This document shows, one piece after another, positions 32,243-43,490 of a stretch of DNA of 64,000 nucleotides. The DNA lies in assembly GCA_030734395.1 (NCBI GenBank), contig JAUZTG010000042.1, positions 2,728,001 to 2,792,000 of the forward strand, written 5' to 3'. A model generated the notes under the pieces. The model had not been told where the DNA came from, made no database searches, and saw only the letters and a program-made list of their open reading frames with translations. The DNA comes from Sarocladium kiliense (lineage: Eukaryota > Ascomycota > Sordariomycetes > Hypocreales > Sarocladiaceae). Each line of letters begins with the position of its first letter. Position 1 is the stretch's first letter. Both the position numbers and the translations under genes were made by a program.

Positions 32243-34525
32243 CTAAGCTGCCGGTACGCATCGGTGCGGCTCCCGTCCCTTTCCTGCTCTCTTAGACTTG
32301 CATTGATTCTTGCGCTGTGATTTGTCTGCTCGTGCCATGCCCCTCTTCGCCGTAGCAGTGTCTCTGGCAGAGAATGAACGAAGCTCCGCAACGAACTCCT
32401 TTGCCCTTCGACCATACTCCTTCGACTGATCCTCGCGACCCGTCATCTTGAGCCACCATGTCTTGGCGGCAACCTGGGCATCGAGAATCCCGAATTGAAT
32501 TTGATCTTGTAGCTCATCCAGTCGGATGTCGGAGACAGCCTTCTTCAGATGAGCCTGGTGAGCTCGTTGAGATAGAGCTGCCTTCTCGAAAGCAGACTTG
32601 GTGCTGCTTGCCACATTGTCTCGCACCTTGCCCAGCACTTTGCCTGCATGAAGCAAGGAGCTCTCGGCGAACCGCGTGCCATGAGTTTTGAGTTGCGAGA
32701 GTGGCTTGCTAGTATAGCCAGACACGGTCGTCAAAGTCCCTTCAGCTTGATGCAAGCGGCGGGCTGCCTCCTGAGATATCTTCATCACATCATCTCCAAG
32801 TGGGCCAAGGACTCGAGATGCGGCTTCGACTTGTGATGAGACCAGTTTCACGCCCTTCTCCTTTGCGGAAGTGAGCGTGCGATCGACGTTACTCGAGATT
32901 GACTTGAGCGCCTGGCAACGCTCCGCCTTCGGCGCCGTCGGGAACTGCAGTCCGGTAAAGACGTGCGCAAGCTCTCCTACGCAATCAAACATTTGCTCAA
33001 TGACACCCTTGCCGAAGTGGACCTTGACCGACTTCTCGAACTTTGGACGACACTTGGAGGACAGCTTGATCTGCACGATGCCGTAGGCCTCAGCCATCCC
33101 AAATTCGACGTGAATGGCGTCAGAGCTGGTGAAGTTCACATTCAGGGGAATAGTCTTCTCGCCTCTCGTAGCATGAATCTTGACGCACTCACGTTGCGCA
33201 GTCCATGTCTTGGGTACAGACGGCTTGACGTGAATAAATACGCCACTCTCTCCTTCGGGGGCAAAAGAAACCGAAGGCATGCTGTAGCCGAAGAGCCCCT
33301 CATCTCCGTGCGATTCATGGATCGGGATGAGCGCAACGCCAGTAGACGTATGCATAGCTTGTTTCGTCTCAGCTGGCGGAACCAGTATGGTTGACTCGAC
33401 GATGACGGTGGTCGTGGTTGTCGAAGTCTCGACAGCGATGAAGTCAAGTTTGGGTACAGACTGGGACCGAAGACGATCGGAGTGTCCCAGCATTATGGAC
33501 GCAAGAATGATCGTGAGAATGCTGATAGCGATCTGCCTGGGATTCTGCCGCACCACATCAACAGCATGCCACACCTCTGTAGCAAACCAGTGCTCCTGGC
33601 GATACCTGTTCCAAGCCTTCTTATCGCCTTGAGCCGGCTGAGGCGGAACAAGTGATGTGACGGAGTCAGATAATCTGGACATAACCGCCTTCGATGTGGT
33701 TCTCATCGCCTCGAGAGTCCGGTCACCCTTGCTGCTGGCTCTTGTTTGCTCCATAGCCTCTACAACATCGTCAAGGGCTGGGCTCAGGATCTTGCTTCCC
33801 TCTGGGGTCAAGATCGATGGTGTACCGAGGCTTTGTCTTGTATACTCGATCGAAGACCGTGACTCGGCATCAGAATGCTCCTGGTCATCCTCAGCACTGT
33901 AAATAGCAGGTGCTTCTTCCTGATTCACCATCGTCACATCCGTCAGTCGGGAACCCTCATCATCCGGGGCGGTTGACACATCGTCATGATCGTCATGATC
34001 GTCATCGTAGTGATGTTGAAACCCGTCATCTTCCTCATCTTCGATATGATCTGTGCTCGCAAGGCTTTGCACATCGTCTTGGCGGAACTGGTCGAGGGAG
34101 CCAATGGACTCGCTGACTGATTCGTCAAAGTCATGCTGCGAATCGTCCTGCGACTCGCTGTCGGTGTTCAGGTGCTGAGCGTTGGGACTGCTGCCCTCCT
34201 TGTTGATCAGCTCGTATGTAGAGCCGGCGAGACCAGGCTCGCTGCCGTTCTCAGATGCAAGGTCCATGATGTTTGGATCGCTGCTAGAGATCCAGTTGGC
34301 GAGACGCTTGTTGCCTTGCGGTCGGGGAAAACGCAAGGATGGCTCCGAGATGGAAACGTCTTCGTCGTTGAGGTTTGCTGATGTTTGCAGCGAGGAAGCT
34401 GTTGCAGTTGTTGGCAGAGAGGCCGTATGGTGTGGATCACGATGCTGTTTGGGGTTGTTCTTTGCTCTCGGTTGGCACGCTCTGGACTTCGATCTCGGTG
34501 AAGGAATCGAGTCCCGCTGGTCCAT
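32243..34525 (-). CDS. Acidic single-pass membrane protein of unknown function, 760 aa
   Basis: Single exon from ATG at 34525 (a GTG one codon upstream is not a start). I do not recognise a characterised family. Residues 1-30 are basic (RSKSRACQPRAKNNPK). About 85-230 is strongly acidic and Ser-rich, with TYELINKEGSSPNAQ, ESIGSLDQFRQDDVQSLAS and an Asp/His run HHYDDDHDDHDD. One membrane segment lies at about 328-347 (QIAISILTIILASIMLGHS). The C-terminal half (about 420-620) looks folded, with beta-rich sequence such as VFIHVKPSVPKTWTAQRECV and later long helices (KLVSSQVEAASRVLGPLGDD). The tail is very basic. Similar STYELIN-containing proteins are common in Pezizomycotina and often labelled LPXTG-domain, but no LPXTG motif is visible here. 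Nuclear-envelope or ER location is only a guess. Confidence 0.78.
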   Translation of the reverse strand: MDQRDSIPSPRSKSRACQPRAKNNPKQHRDPHHTASLPTTATASSLQTSANLNDEDVSISEPSLRFPRPQGNKRLANWISSSDPNIMDLASENGSEPGLAGSTYELINKEGSSPNAQHLNTDSESQDDSQHDFDESVSESIGSLDQFRQDDVQSLASTDHIEDEEDDGFQHHYDDDHDDHDDVSTAPDDEGSRLTDVTMVNQEEAPAIYSAEDDQEHSDAESRSSIEYTRQSLGTPSILTPEGSKILSPALDDVVEAMEQTRASSKGDRTLEAMRTTSKAVMSRLSDSVTSLVPPQPAQGDKKAWNRYRQEHWFATEVWHAVDVVRQNPRQIAISILTIILASIMLGHSDRLRSQSVPKLDFIAVETSTTTTTVIVESTILVPPAETKQAMHTSTGVALIPIHESHGDEGLFGYSMPSVSFAPEGESGVFIHVKPSVPKTWTAQRECVKIHATRGEKTIPLNVNFTSSDAIHVEFGMAEAYGIVQIKLSSKCRPKFEKSVKVHFGKGVIEQMFDCVGELAHVFTGLQFPTAPKAERCQALKSISSNVDRTLTSAKEKGVKLVSSQVEAASRVLGPLGDDVMKISQEAARRLHQAEGTLTTVSGYTSKPLSQLKTHGTRFAESSLLHAGKVLGKVRDNVASSTKSAFEKAALSQRAHQAHLKKAVSDIRLDELQDQIQFGILDAQVAAKTWWLKMTGREDQSKEYGRRAKEFVAELRSFSARDTATAKRGMARADKSQRKNQCKSKRAGKGREPHRCVPAA

Positions 34526-36367
34526 CACGTCCGCCTAGGCAGACAGGAAGTCCCTGAAGTCTTGAAACCCAGAGAAAAGGAGCCAGCCGACAGACGAAGC
34601 CGTCTATGGCATGTCAGTCGAGGTACCGGCCGAGTGTGGAGGGAGGACGTCGGGTGTGGAGTCGTTAGGCTGGACCGTGAACGTGGTTATCGCAGGACGG
34701 GTAAGCCGTGATAAGGAGGCATGTGTTTGTGCAGAAGACGAAGGTTGTAGAAGTGTAAGAGAGACGTCGGCTTGAGTTGCTTGTGTGACGAACGAAAGAG
34801 AAGAGAAGGGAACAGGTGAAGGAGAGTGGGTGAAGGTGAAGGAAGAAGATGACGCTGCCTGAGGTGCCTCTTCTGACTGAAAGGGTGCCCGCGTGAGCAC
34901 TGGCACTGGGACCCCGCGGGAGGAGAAAGTGGTGCAGGTGGTGGTGGTGCAGCTCAGTGAGTGGTAGGCAGACAGAAGGGGTGGGGGGAGGCGGCGGGAT
35001 GCTGCCTGAAGCTCAAGCCGAGCACGTTACCAGGGAGTCAAAGTGCCAACTCAGACGTGGAGCTGCGTGAAATACCGATTAGGCTGTGAAGCTTACCATG
35101 ATCCTGGGCAGGTGCTAAGGCAACAACTCATTTAGCGAGAGGGGAAGCTTCAGCGATGGGAGGATGGTCTATCTCACACTTGAAACCAAAGGAAGGGTAA
35201 CGCGTTGGCTTCGCTCTCGGCGCGTACAGTGAGTGCATATCAAGAGATAGCGCAGTGCCTAGCGCTATCAGTGAAAAAGGCGGGGGTTGTCTTCTGATAT
35301 CCGTTTTAGAGCTGGAAGGGTGCACGACTTCACGCCTCATGCACATTCCAACCTCAGCCAGCTGGCTGACCACGGCTGACCACATGTCAGCGTTGGATGG
35401 TAAACATGTAACTGCCTCAAGCAATAGTAATAAGATGACATAGTGACATATAGTATTGTTTCCCTCCAGACAACGCGAGATCACGGAAGATCAGGTGACT
35501 CTTTGTTGCCAAACCTTGGTGCCTCCAAAGCCCAGGATGTGATACTCCGTACTTAGCTTTCCATTACGCCTTATCAAGCTTCGCGTGGACCCTGGGTAGC
35601 CTCCGTCCATTTTCACATCTACAAGACCTAATTTTCAGCTACGGTTGAACTTTCTGAGGCATTGTACGGCAGCCGCAACTGAACTGTGGCAACTCAGTCC
35701 AGCAGTAGCCTAATGTTATGCCACCATCAGTCACGCGCAAAGCTCGCCCATTCTACGTCAAGTCAGATCACTCTCTTCATGGCCCAGCGACCTCAGGTCA
35801 AGTCGAAATTATGAGACGTGTGGTATTCAGATCATGGTTCATTGACCATGGTTCATTGTTTATCTGCTCGTCTCATCCACCATACCATGTACCCTATCCA
35901 TAAATAATAACATAATCCTAAACAACAAACAGCATTCACTGCCAACACGATCCAAAGTGCCACATCTCCCATTCGGGAAGCAGAAACACCAACGCCGATG
36001 ACCATGCGATGGGATACGCAGGACAGAACACCTCGACACCCAAGAGAGGGCACGATGGCTTCGCTCCGAAATTAGTATAAGAGAGAAAGAAAGTAAAGAA
36101 GTTGCGGTATGCAGAAAGACCAAATATTGATCAAAATCGGCTCATATAAGCCGGTGGGTATCGAGAGAAGATGAGATGATGTGCAAGTAGCCAGTGCCTG
36201 ATTCAGCAGAGAAAGATCCGCGTGTGCGCCAAGACCGATGACAAAAAAAGCCCGAGGCCAGAACCCGAGGAAGGAAATTCTCAATAGTCAAGAAAGTAGA
36301 TCATGACAACTTCGTGACAAGAAAATCGACAGAAGAGGGTATTCACAAGGTGATGAAGGCCGCCAAC
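34526..36367. other. Gene-free stretch between the acidic membrane protein and the phosducin-like gene
   Basis: 1.84 kb. The leftmost part is promoter of the 760-aa protein (minus strand), with GGTGGTGGTG-type runs near 34,930. The right part is 3' UTR of the phosducin-like gene. A short inverted motif (ATGGTTCATTGACCATGGTTCATTG) sits at about 35832-35856 as two direct copies of ATGGTTCATTG. No gene is supported. Confidence 0.4.
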
Positions 36368-37316
36368 TCAGAGCACTCGATTCTGGTGCAAGATCTTGAC
36401 CAAGGCCGTAGTACCGAACGAATCATCGTCAGGGATCATCTCAATAAGTCCAGTCATGTTGGCAAACAAGTCACCCTGGTTGTGATATGCCAGGAGTGAT
36501 GGCACAGCGGCAGGATCGAATTCGATGTCGTCGTAGTGAACCTTGACGAAGTGAATGGTAGGGTGCTCCTTAACCAGGGGAACGAGGGCTGCCTCGACGG
36601 TTGCGGAGACCTCGCACTGTAGATATAAATGTTAGAGGTTGTTCACAGAGCTGTGTGCGGTATGTATAAGGGCTTACCTCGTGGTCGTAGACAAAGACAA
36701 GGACCTTGGTCTCTCGGCCAACCTTCTCAATAGCATCGAGATAACCCATAGCATCTACCTCGTCGAAGCGGCCGTAAATCCTGGCACTTGGGCTCGTCCT
36801 CCGGTTGCGAATCCCCCTTGCAGCCTCAGATTCAAGCTCCTTCCTCCTACGCTCTCTCCACTCCTCGAGGAAAGCCTCCTCATCCGTGCCGGCGCTACCG
36901 CCCTCAGAGGAGCCGCTGGAGAGAGAGCTGTTGCTGTTCGCGCTGCCGGTGCGCTGGGGACGAGAGACGCTGTCGACACCGAAGATGCTTTGGCGTGCAG
37001 TCTGAATACGACTCTTCCACTTGCTACGACGAGCGGCCTCGAAGCTCCGAGCGTCGGCGATGACACCCTTGACACCAGTGGAGTGACCGGCGTCGAAAGA
37101 GGTCGGGGGCAGGTGGATATCCGGGGCAGCACCGGGTGCGGTCAGAGTATTTGAGCGCATTGCTGATTCGATGTGAGCGTTTCGGAAGTCGTCTTCCTCA
37201 GTAGGGTCGTCGTGATGGTAGTTGTCTGGGTCGCGACGATCTTCAGGGTGGAGGGTTTCTCGGTGTGTGTTCTTTGCGACGAGGTCGTTGAACTCGTCTT
37301 GAGCAGCCGTTGTCAT
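36368..37316 (-). CDS. phnA: Phosducin-like protein (BDM-1/PhnA type)
   Basis: Two exons, 37316-36678 and 36616-36368 (intron 61 bp, donor GTAAGC, acceptor TACAG), giving 295 residues. Phosducin-like proteins have a thioredoxin fold and act with the CCT chaperonin in assembling G-protein beta-gamma dimers; in filamentous fungi BDM-1 (Cryphonectria) and PhnA (Aspergillus) are needed for Gbeta function. The N-terminus (AAQDEFNDLVAKNTHRETLH) and a helical acidic middle (EEAFLEEWRERRRKELESEAARG, residues about 150-172) precede the thioredoxin-like domain (about 185-290): YGRFDEVDAMGYLDAIEKV, VLVFVYDHECEVSATVEAAL, FVKVHYDDIEFDPAAVPSLL and NQGDLFANMTGLIEMIPDD. This matches fungal phosducins. The Gbeta gene lies about 4.8 kb upstream on the same strand. 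Confidence 0.92.
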
Positions 37317-37686
37317 AATGAAAGAAAGAGAGGGGAAGGCCTCGGGAGTAGGTCAGGAAGCAAGATGTTGAGTTATATACGAGAGCCGTCGAGATCGCGT
37401 GTGTGGGGTGTGTGCGTGGCTGTCAAGCTGGATAGCGCAAAGCGGGCGGCACAAGGGGGTGTCCGATTGGCAAGTCAGGATGAGGATGCAAGAGACAGCG
37501 GTGTGTGAGAGATGTAGAGAGCGAGCGAGGGTGCAGGAAAAACGAGAGTCAGCCAGGATGAAGATCGGGAGGGCAGAAAGTGGGAGAGAGACCGAAGAGG
37601 CAGAAGTTGGTGGTGGTGAAAGAATGTGTGTGCAGGGATCGGGGGGTGTGTGGATGGAGGAGTTGGGGGCGTGAGGTGGGTGGTGC
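37317..37686 (-). promoter_or_regulatory. ATG-free leader of the phosducin-like gene
   Basis: 370 nt upstream of the start have no ATG on the minus strand and are C/T-rich there. A long open frame on the minus strand through this stretch exists only because of the base bias and begins far upstream. Confidence 0.55.
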
Positions 37687-38024
37687 CATGTGCCGGGCTC
37701 TGGCGTCAGTCGAGCTCGAGGGCGGCGGACGGGAATTGGATTTGGCTTGACAACGCGGGTTGACAGTGAATGGATGCAGGGCACTTCAGGCAGGGGAATG
37801 CCTGGATAGTGCTGCTGATTGACCTGGGCTTGGTGCTGAGATAGACTGGAATTGGAAGAGGAAGTGTTCTGGAAGCAGTGGGACCCGAGCCTCAGCATCT
37901 CAGCCCCCTTCTCGTCAAGCATTGGGTACTGCACAGGCGTCAACCCCTGAAGTAAGTCGCTGACGAGGTGTTTCGTATTTGCTGAGCTGCGTCTAGGCCA
38001 CGAGGCACGCGCTGCAGGGCGAGT

Positions 38025-38058
38025 CTTGCCTTGTCTTGTCTTGTCTTACCTTGTCTTG
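38025..38058 (+). repeat. CTTGT-type tandem repeat
   Basis: Imperfect tandem units CTTGC, CTTGT, CTTGT, CTTGT, CTTAC, CTTGT, about 700 bp upstream of the phosducin-like start. Confidence 0.8.
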
Positions 38059-39181
38059 GGGGTGGCGAGTCCGTACTTCGCACAATCCTTCCTGGGCCAC
38101 AAGCTAAGCCAAGGTAATCAATCAATCAATCTATTCTTGCTCTCGACCGCCTCCTTCTTCAGCTCCTCCATTCCTCTCGCCCTTCCGTTCACTCAGCAGC
38201 ATCCTCCAGACCCCAAAGACTGAGACCTGCGGTTCTATGAGTACCTTTACTTATATCCCGACCAATATACAATACAGAACACGGTCCGCAGCAGCATCCC
38301 AATATCCTCCCAACGGCGCAATCCTGCGCTTGACCAGCTCTGAAACCCAGTTCCCCTCCATCCACGCCCGTCTGTCTGCCCGGCAGATCCCTTCCTCATG
38401 CGGGGCCCGTCCGTCCATCTCATCGCCGTCGGAGAAAGGACTCGTGGCCAGAGACCAGGGGTCAATGTTAACAGGCTAACCGGTCACTCAACCTTCCATC
38501 AACCCGGCATCCTTGCTCGCCGCGCTCGTGCGCCCACTGCATCCAGGGCGACATATGATGGCTTGGCCCTGCTTCTGCTCGCTCTCTCTCTCTGACAAGA
38601 AGTAAGAATGAAGAAACAAGCCTCTGGGTGGGCACTTGCCATCATCCTCACTCGGTACAGCGAACCTCGACCCATAGTTCATCATCTTCTGATCCTGGAC
38701 GCATGACTTTCTCAAACTGACCGCCAGATTGTCTCCATCTCACTGCACGTGTTCCATGGACCGGCCTTGCAGAACTTGCAATCACCATCGTCATGCATTC
38801 AATGAACCTGAAAACAACCGAGCTGACCGGATCGGCCTGCCCAGACTTTCCATCCTTTCTCTTCCTTCTGTGCCCTCCCTCCACGGGGTCAAACACAATC
38901 AACCCTTTCTCCCTCTGATCTGGCGTCGGAGTCTCCTCCATCCGAGGCATACCACGCGAAAGCCGACTAGAGTAGCAATGAAGAAGCAATGTGCACAATC
39001 TCAGTTTTAGTTGATCAATCTCTCCAGCGAGCCGTCGCCTCCCGTTTGACGCCAACGTTTCACCAACTTCGACAAGTCCGTTCCCCTTTCTGGCACTGGC
39101 GCGGCGCACAACAACGGCGTCGTACTCCACACCAAAGTTGCCTCTCCTCGGCCCTAGGTCTCATCCAACACAATGTAGTTA

Positions 39182-39222
39182 GTTAGTTCAACTATCTCTT
39201 AGTTCATCGTAGTTGAACTAAC
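39182..39222. repeat. Perfect 13-bp inverted repeat, 15-nt spacer
   Basis: GTTAGTTCAACTA at 39182-39194 and its exact reverse complement at 39210-39222. The spacer TCTCTTAGTTCATCG carries a third partial copy (TTAGTTCA). It could fold as a hairpin or be a dimeric protein-binding site; no neighbouring gene end lies within 1.8 kb. Confidence 0.85.
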
Positions 39223-42094
39223 ATTTGCTCTGCGCTCAGACTTTCTGCCATGTCAGGAAATATGGCCACCGGGAAGTGGCATCCTCACCTAATCTTGGGG
39301 TAGGCGATCCAGGGGTCTGTATTCGGGTTACGCCAGTGGTTTCTTAAGTGAAAGTAAGTATAGCGCACGGCCACTGTCGTCTTCCTGATGCCAGGTATCG
39401 CGAGCTCCAAGTACAGGGCCGAGTTAGTGTAGGCCAGGACACGCACAAACGCATGACACTCGCCGTTTTGTTTCTCCTTACCTCCTCAGCTCCTTGAATC
39501 CAGCCATCCGTTGCGTCAGGTTCGGCTGATGAGGAGCCCGGCGTCCCCGAGCCCTCGAGCAGAGCGCCGTGCGCGTTCTAATCATATTCGCTGTGAACCA
39601 TCCAGCCATTGAAACACAGCGTTGAAGTGCCCAGACACGTCTGGTGACTTGGTGATCCTGCCCTGTGACGTGACTTGGAACCCCAGACTCGACGTAGCGC
39701 GGCCTTGCATCACCGGCCAGAGCGCCACAGTTCACCATTCAACACGAATCAATACCAACTAACGCCACGAAGTAATCCATTACGGTTAGCGTCACCTCAT
39801 TCTGAGAATATATGCTCATGCGCTTTGTGAGGAAGTGTGCATGACGTGTACATTCTGTTTGCTCTAACCCAACTTTGGGCGTCCTATGTCTTCTCTTGTG
39901 TGTTGGTGCCGTCAATGAGCATCACTCAACTCACCAACGTCGATCCAGCAGCACAGCCGCAAGACCGATTAACGAACGCCACGTGAGACGTAAGTCACCA
40001 GAAAGGCAAGTTCGTCTATGCAACCCAAATCCTCTAAGTTCCAAAGTTGTCCACGGCATACACAATCACATCGTTGGCTGTGATCGCTGCAGGGTAGAGG
40101 CGCGGCACGCGCGCTATGATGCAGCGGCTTGCATTCGCGCCGAATCCTTCTCAGCCTCAGAGCTGTCAAAAGCAGACTAACCCGCGGATTCGTAGACAAT
40201 TGCTCCTCAGCTCTTGAACCCTATTGAATATTCATTGGATGTGTCAATTTCTTGTGTTCACTGATTAGTATGTCGGTGGGCTTCATCTTTTCTTGGCTTA
40301 GAAGAGAGAAAGCCGCTGGATCGTCACGAGGCTTTCATCTCGACCAACAGCGCATCCTTCGCTCCCGACTTTTCGTCATATAAAGCAGGAGTCTCACGAA
40401 GAACCAGCTTACGTGTGATGCAGAGTCTGCTAGACCTACACCCTCCACAGTATGCGGTGGCCGTAGTATGGAAGCCATTGTCACATACGGATATCTCTCA
40501 ACGGGCAAACCATTTGGGCTCAGGATAACCAACGCTAGAAACGACCATCACCAGGAGTCTGATGCATTTGGGAAACCGTAACTTGCCAGCATTGTTCAGT
40601 TGACGTCAGAACCAACTGGGACGAATACGCGTCCAGGGACGCTCTCTTGTTCTCGTATGCTCTTCATCGTCACTAAGGGATCTTAAGTCCAATTTGAGTC
40701 AAGACATCTGTATTTGGAATCTGAGACATCATCAGGCTCTCCCGACAGCAGCTGTACATACGCTCCGTCGCTCAGAGGCCTTCAAACCCTCCGCTTCCCA
40801 CAGTAAACCTCAACCTCTTCCGCCCCGTCTCCCAACCAATACTGAGTGCGGTTCCATTGCAACACGATCGATTGGAGACGTAGCACTGTCTGTCTGGCAC
40901 CCCGCCCCATGCATCATATTGTCCGTATCATCAGAATGTCCCCCACGGCAGAGTCTTCCGCGCATGCAAGAGGGACTTCCTCGCCGCAGGGTCCCTCTCC
41001 GTACATCAAGTTTTCCCTACGAATAGCTGCAGACACGGGAAAGGCCCCTAAAGAAGTAGAAAGCTAGTGATAATGAAGCAGAGACCAGCACAGTCGAGGA
41101 AATAAGAGATGGTCCTAAAGAGACGAGAAGCCGAAGGTAACGAATAGGCGGGTGGCTGGAGCTCTGGATCTCTGGAGCTTTCTCGGCAAGACACCATAAA
41201 AAGCATAGAGGCTTTGCTTCTGCTTCTGCTTCTTACCGTAGCAGGCTAGAGACGAATAAGTAATGACCCTTTTTCACAGCACCGGCCGCACTGCTTCAAC
41301 GCCAAACGTGCCGATCGATCGGCAGAGCCCTATCAAGCGCGGGCGGACCTTCGTGACGATACACCGGGCAAGTGAAGGGCCAACATCAAGAAGAGCACAC
41401 GCATCGAAAATGGAACTCGCAGACGGGCCCGCGATTAAGAGAAAGGGACATCTCTTATAGAGGAAAATATCGAACAAAGAAACAGTAACAGAGAGATGGT
41501 AAAAAGAAAAAGAAAAAAGAAAAGACAAGGAGCAAGATAATAACAGTTGAGGTATCGCATCAGCCAATCCGCCCCCCTCGCTGGCTTCCTCCTCCCCTTC
41601 TCAATAGGCCGTCCGAAAGGGAAAATTGTAGTCCATCTACCTCGCCGATTTCCACCGCCTAGTTTCTCGCGACTTCCTCATGCAAATAATTAAAAAAGAC
41701 AGGCTCCTTGAGTTTTGAGGATTTTGTTACAATGGCATCCGGTAAGGACCAAGAAGCTGCAGTCGAGGCCGGGGGAAGAAATCGAGGATGGGAAAGAGGG
41801 TTATTGGAGGTTTTCTTTTCTTTTCTGGCTCAAGAAGCCCGTGGGGGTTCCGGTATCGTCACTTCGTCCTGCATACGCCAACGCAGCATGCTAGATAAGC
41901 GTCATCGTGTTTCTCCGAGATCGAGTAGGTAGGTGTTATGTGGTAGGTGTCAAATGTCGAGTTCGTTCGTTTTGGGAGGTGTTCTGGTCGTCAAAAGAAC
42001 AAGATGATTTCGATATTGGCCGACGATGCCGGTTACCGATATCACAAGTCCTCTTCTTCTTCGCTTCTCCTAGGTGAGGGCGCGCCTGACGCGC

Positions 42095-43490
42095 TTAGTA
42101 TGCCCAGATTTTCAACTGCAGTCGAATTAGCCTCGCTGTCCTAAGTATTATTGGAGAAGAAAGAGCTTACCAGGGAATCCCAGGATCCAGTGCACAGGCT
42201 GATGCCATCGTTGCTCACGCCAAGACAGCTGACCCGGTTCTCGTGGCCAACCAGCGAGCCAACCTTTTCGCCGCGAGTGATATCCCAGACCTGTAGATCC
42301 GGTTAGCAATTGCGCAACACATCGTAGCACGGCTTCCATTTCTATTGCACTTACCTTGCACTCAAAATCATCGTACCCAGCAAACAGGAGTCGTCCTGAG
42401 ACGGAGGTTGCGACGGATGTAATACCACAGAGAATCGATTCGGACTGAAGGAGAGTGTTAGCTTATCATCGACAACGCCAGCTACTACGCATGTAAAACA
42501 TGGACGTACTCCGTAGATGTTCAACTCCCGATCAGCACGGATGTCAAAGAGACGGCATGTCGCGTCATCAGAGCCAGTGACGAAGGAGTGGCCGTCAGGG
42601 AAGAATTGGATAGCGTTGATGTCGGATTCGTGGGCAGCAAAGGTCTGGACAGCCTTTCCAGCGCGGATATCCCAGAGCTTGGCGAAAGCATCGCAAGCAC
42701 CGGAGATGAAGGTGTTCTGGTTAGTAGGGTTGAGACTGATGCTCATGACGTCGCCCAGGTGGTCGGCGAACTCAGTCACCTTTTGACCAGTCTCAATATC
42801 CCACTTCATGCAAGTCATGTCGCCAGAAGAGGTGAGGATGCTACGATCGTTGATGAAGCGACAGCAGGACAGGTAGCCAGCATGGCCGGAGAGCTCACGA
42901 GCGACACGGGTAGGACCATCGCGCTGCTGGTTGAGGTTGTAAATAGAGCAGATGTTGTCGAGACCACCACAGGCGACGAAGTTGCCAGATGGAGCGTAGG
43001 CACAGGTCATAACCCATGATGAACGGAGCGGAATCGCGTGAACCTTGTTGGTGGTATAAGCGTCCCAGATAATAAGCTTGCCATCCTGGGAAGCAGAGAC
43101 GAGATGTCTCCTGTCGGTTGACCAGTGCATGGCGTAGATCTTGGCCAAGTGGCCCTTGAGGGTTCGCTTAGCCTTCATCAGCTGGTTCTTGGGAATCGGC
43201 TCGTGAGCTTGGTTGGCAACAGCCCTCACTATCAGTCAGGTGACACATGTTAGCAAATCGAGAGTCAATTGCGCGTGTGAGTGATATTGGCTGAATTGGC
43301 CGTGAAGCTCGGTCCAGATAGCCGGGGCCGGAGCTGTGAGGCGCGAGAGTAGCGACGTACGTGAGGTGTCGGCCAGTTCGTCCTTCTTCCTCTTGATGCG
43401 ATCCTTGAGTGACTCAGCCTCGCGACGCGCCTGCTGAATGCGCGCCTGCATCGCCTCGGGCGACACATCGCTGGGGCCTGCGGAATTCAT
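42095..43490 (-). CDS. GNB1: Heterotrimeric G-protein beta subunit (WD40)
   Basis: Five exons: 43490-43361, 43228-42510, 42444-42355, 42290-42171, 42115-42095, giving 359 residues, the usual fungal Gbeta length (SfaD/GNB-1). Introns are 132, 65, 64 and 55 bp. The last exon is a 21-nt micro-exon encoding LKIWAY and stop. Residues 1-45 form the N-terminal coiled coil that pairs with Ggamma ([20 protein letters not shown]). Seven WD repeats follow: [100 protein letters not shown] and GSWDSLLKIWAY. Gbeta-gamma signals in pheromone response, vegetative growth and conidiation. The leader is ATG-free for 344 nt. Confidence 0.96.

Larger units (their letters stand above)
37687..42094. other. 4.4-kb gene-free stretch between the phosducin-like and Gbeta genes
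   Basis: Many short frames on both strands, none with a recognisable domain, membrane pattern with ATG start or intron chain. Contents seen: a CTTGT-type repeat (38025-38058), a perfect 13-bp inverted repeat (39182-39222), A-rich runs near 41,490-41,530 and 41,690, and the Gbeta 3' UTR at the right end. A non-coding RNA or a small fast-evolving gene could be missed here. Confidence 0.4.

Noticed and set aside
37353..37943. A 196-codon minus-strand frame upstream of the phosducin-like gene
   Set aside because: Low-complexity Ser/Pro/His composition arising from the pyrimidine-rich leader; no domain and no plausible link to the gene.
38648..39130. A 160-codon minus-strand frame
   Set aside because: No motif, no intron partners, and a competing frame of similar length on the other strand.
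39875..40180. A small secreted-protein-like + strand frame
   Set aside because: The hydrophobic start is preceded only by a TTG; the rest is basic and irregular.
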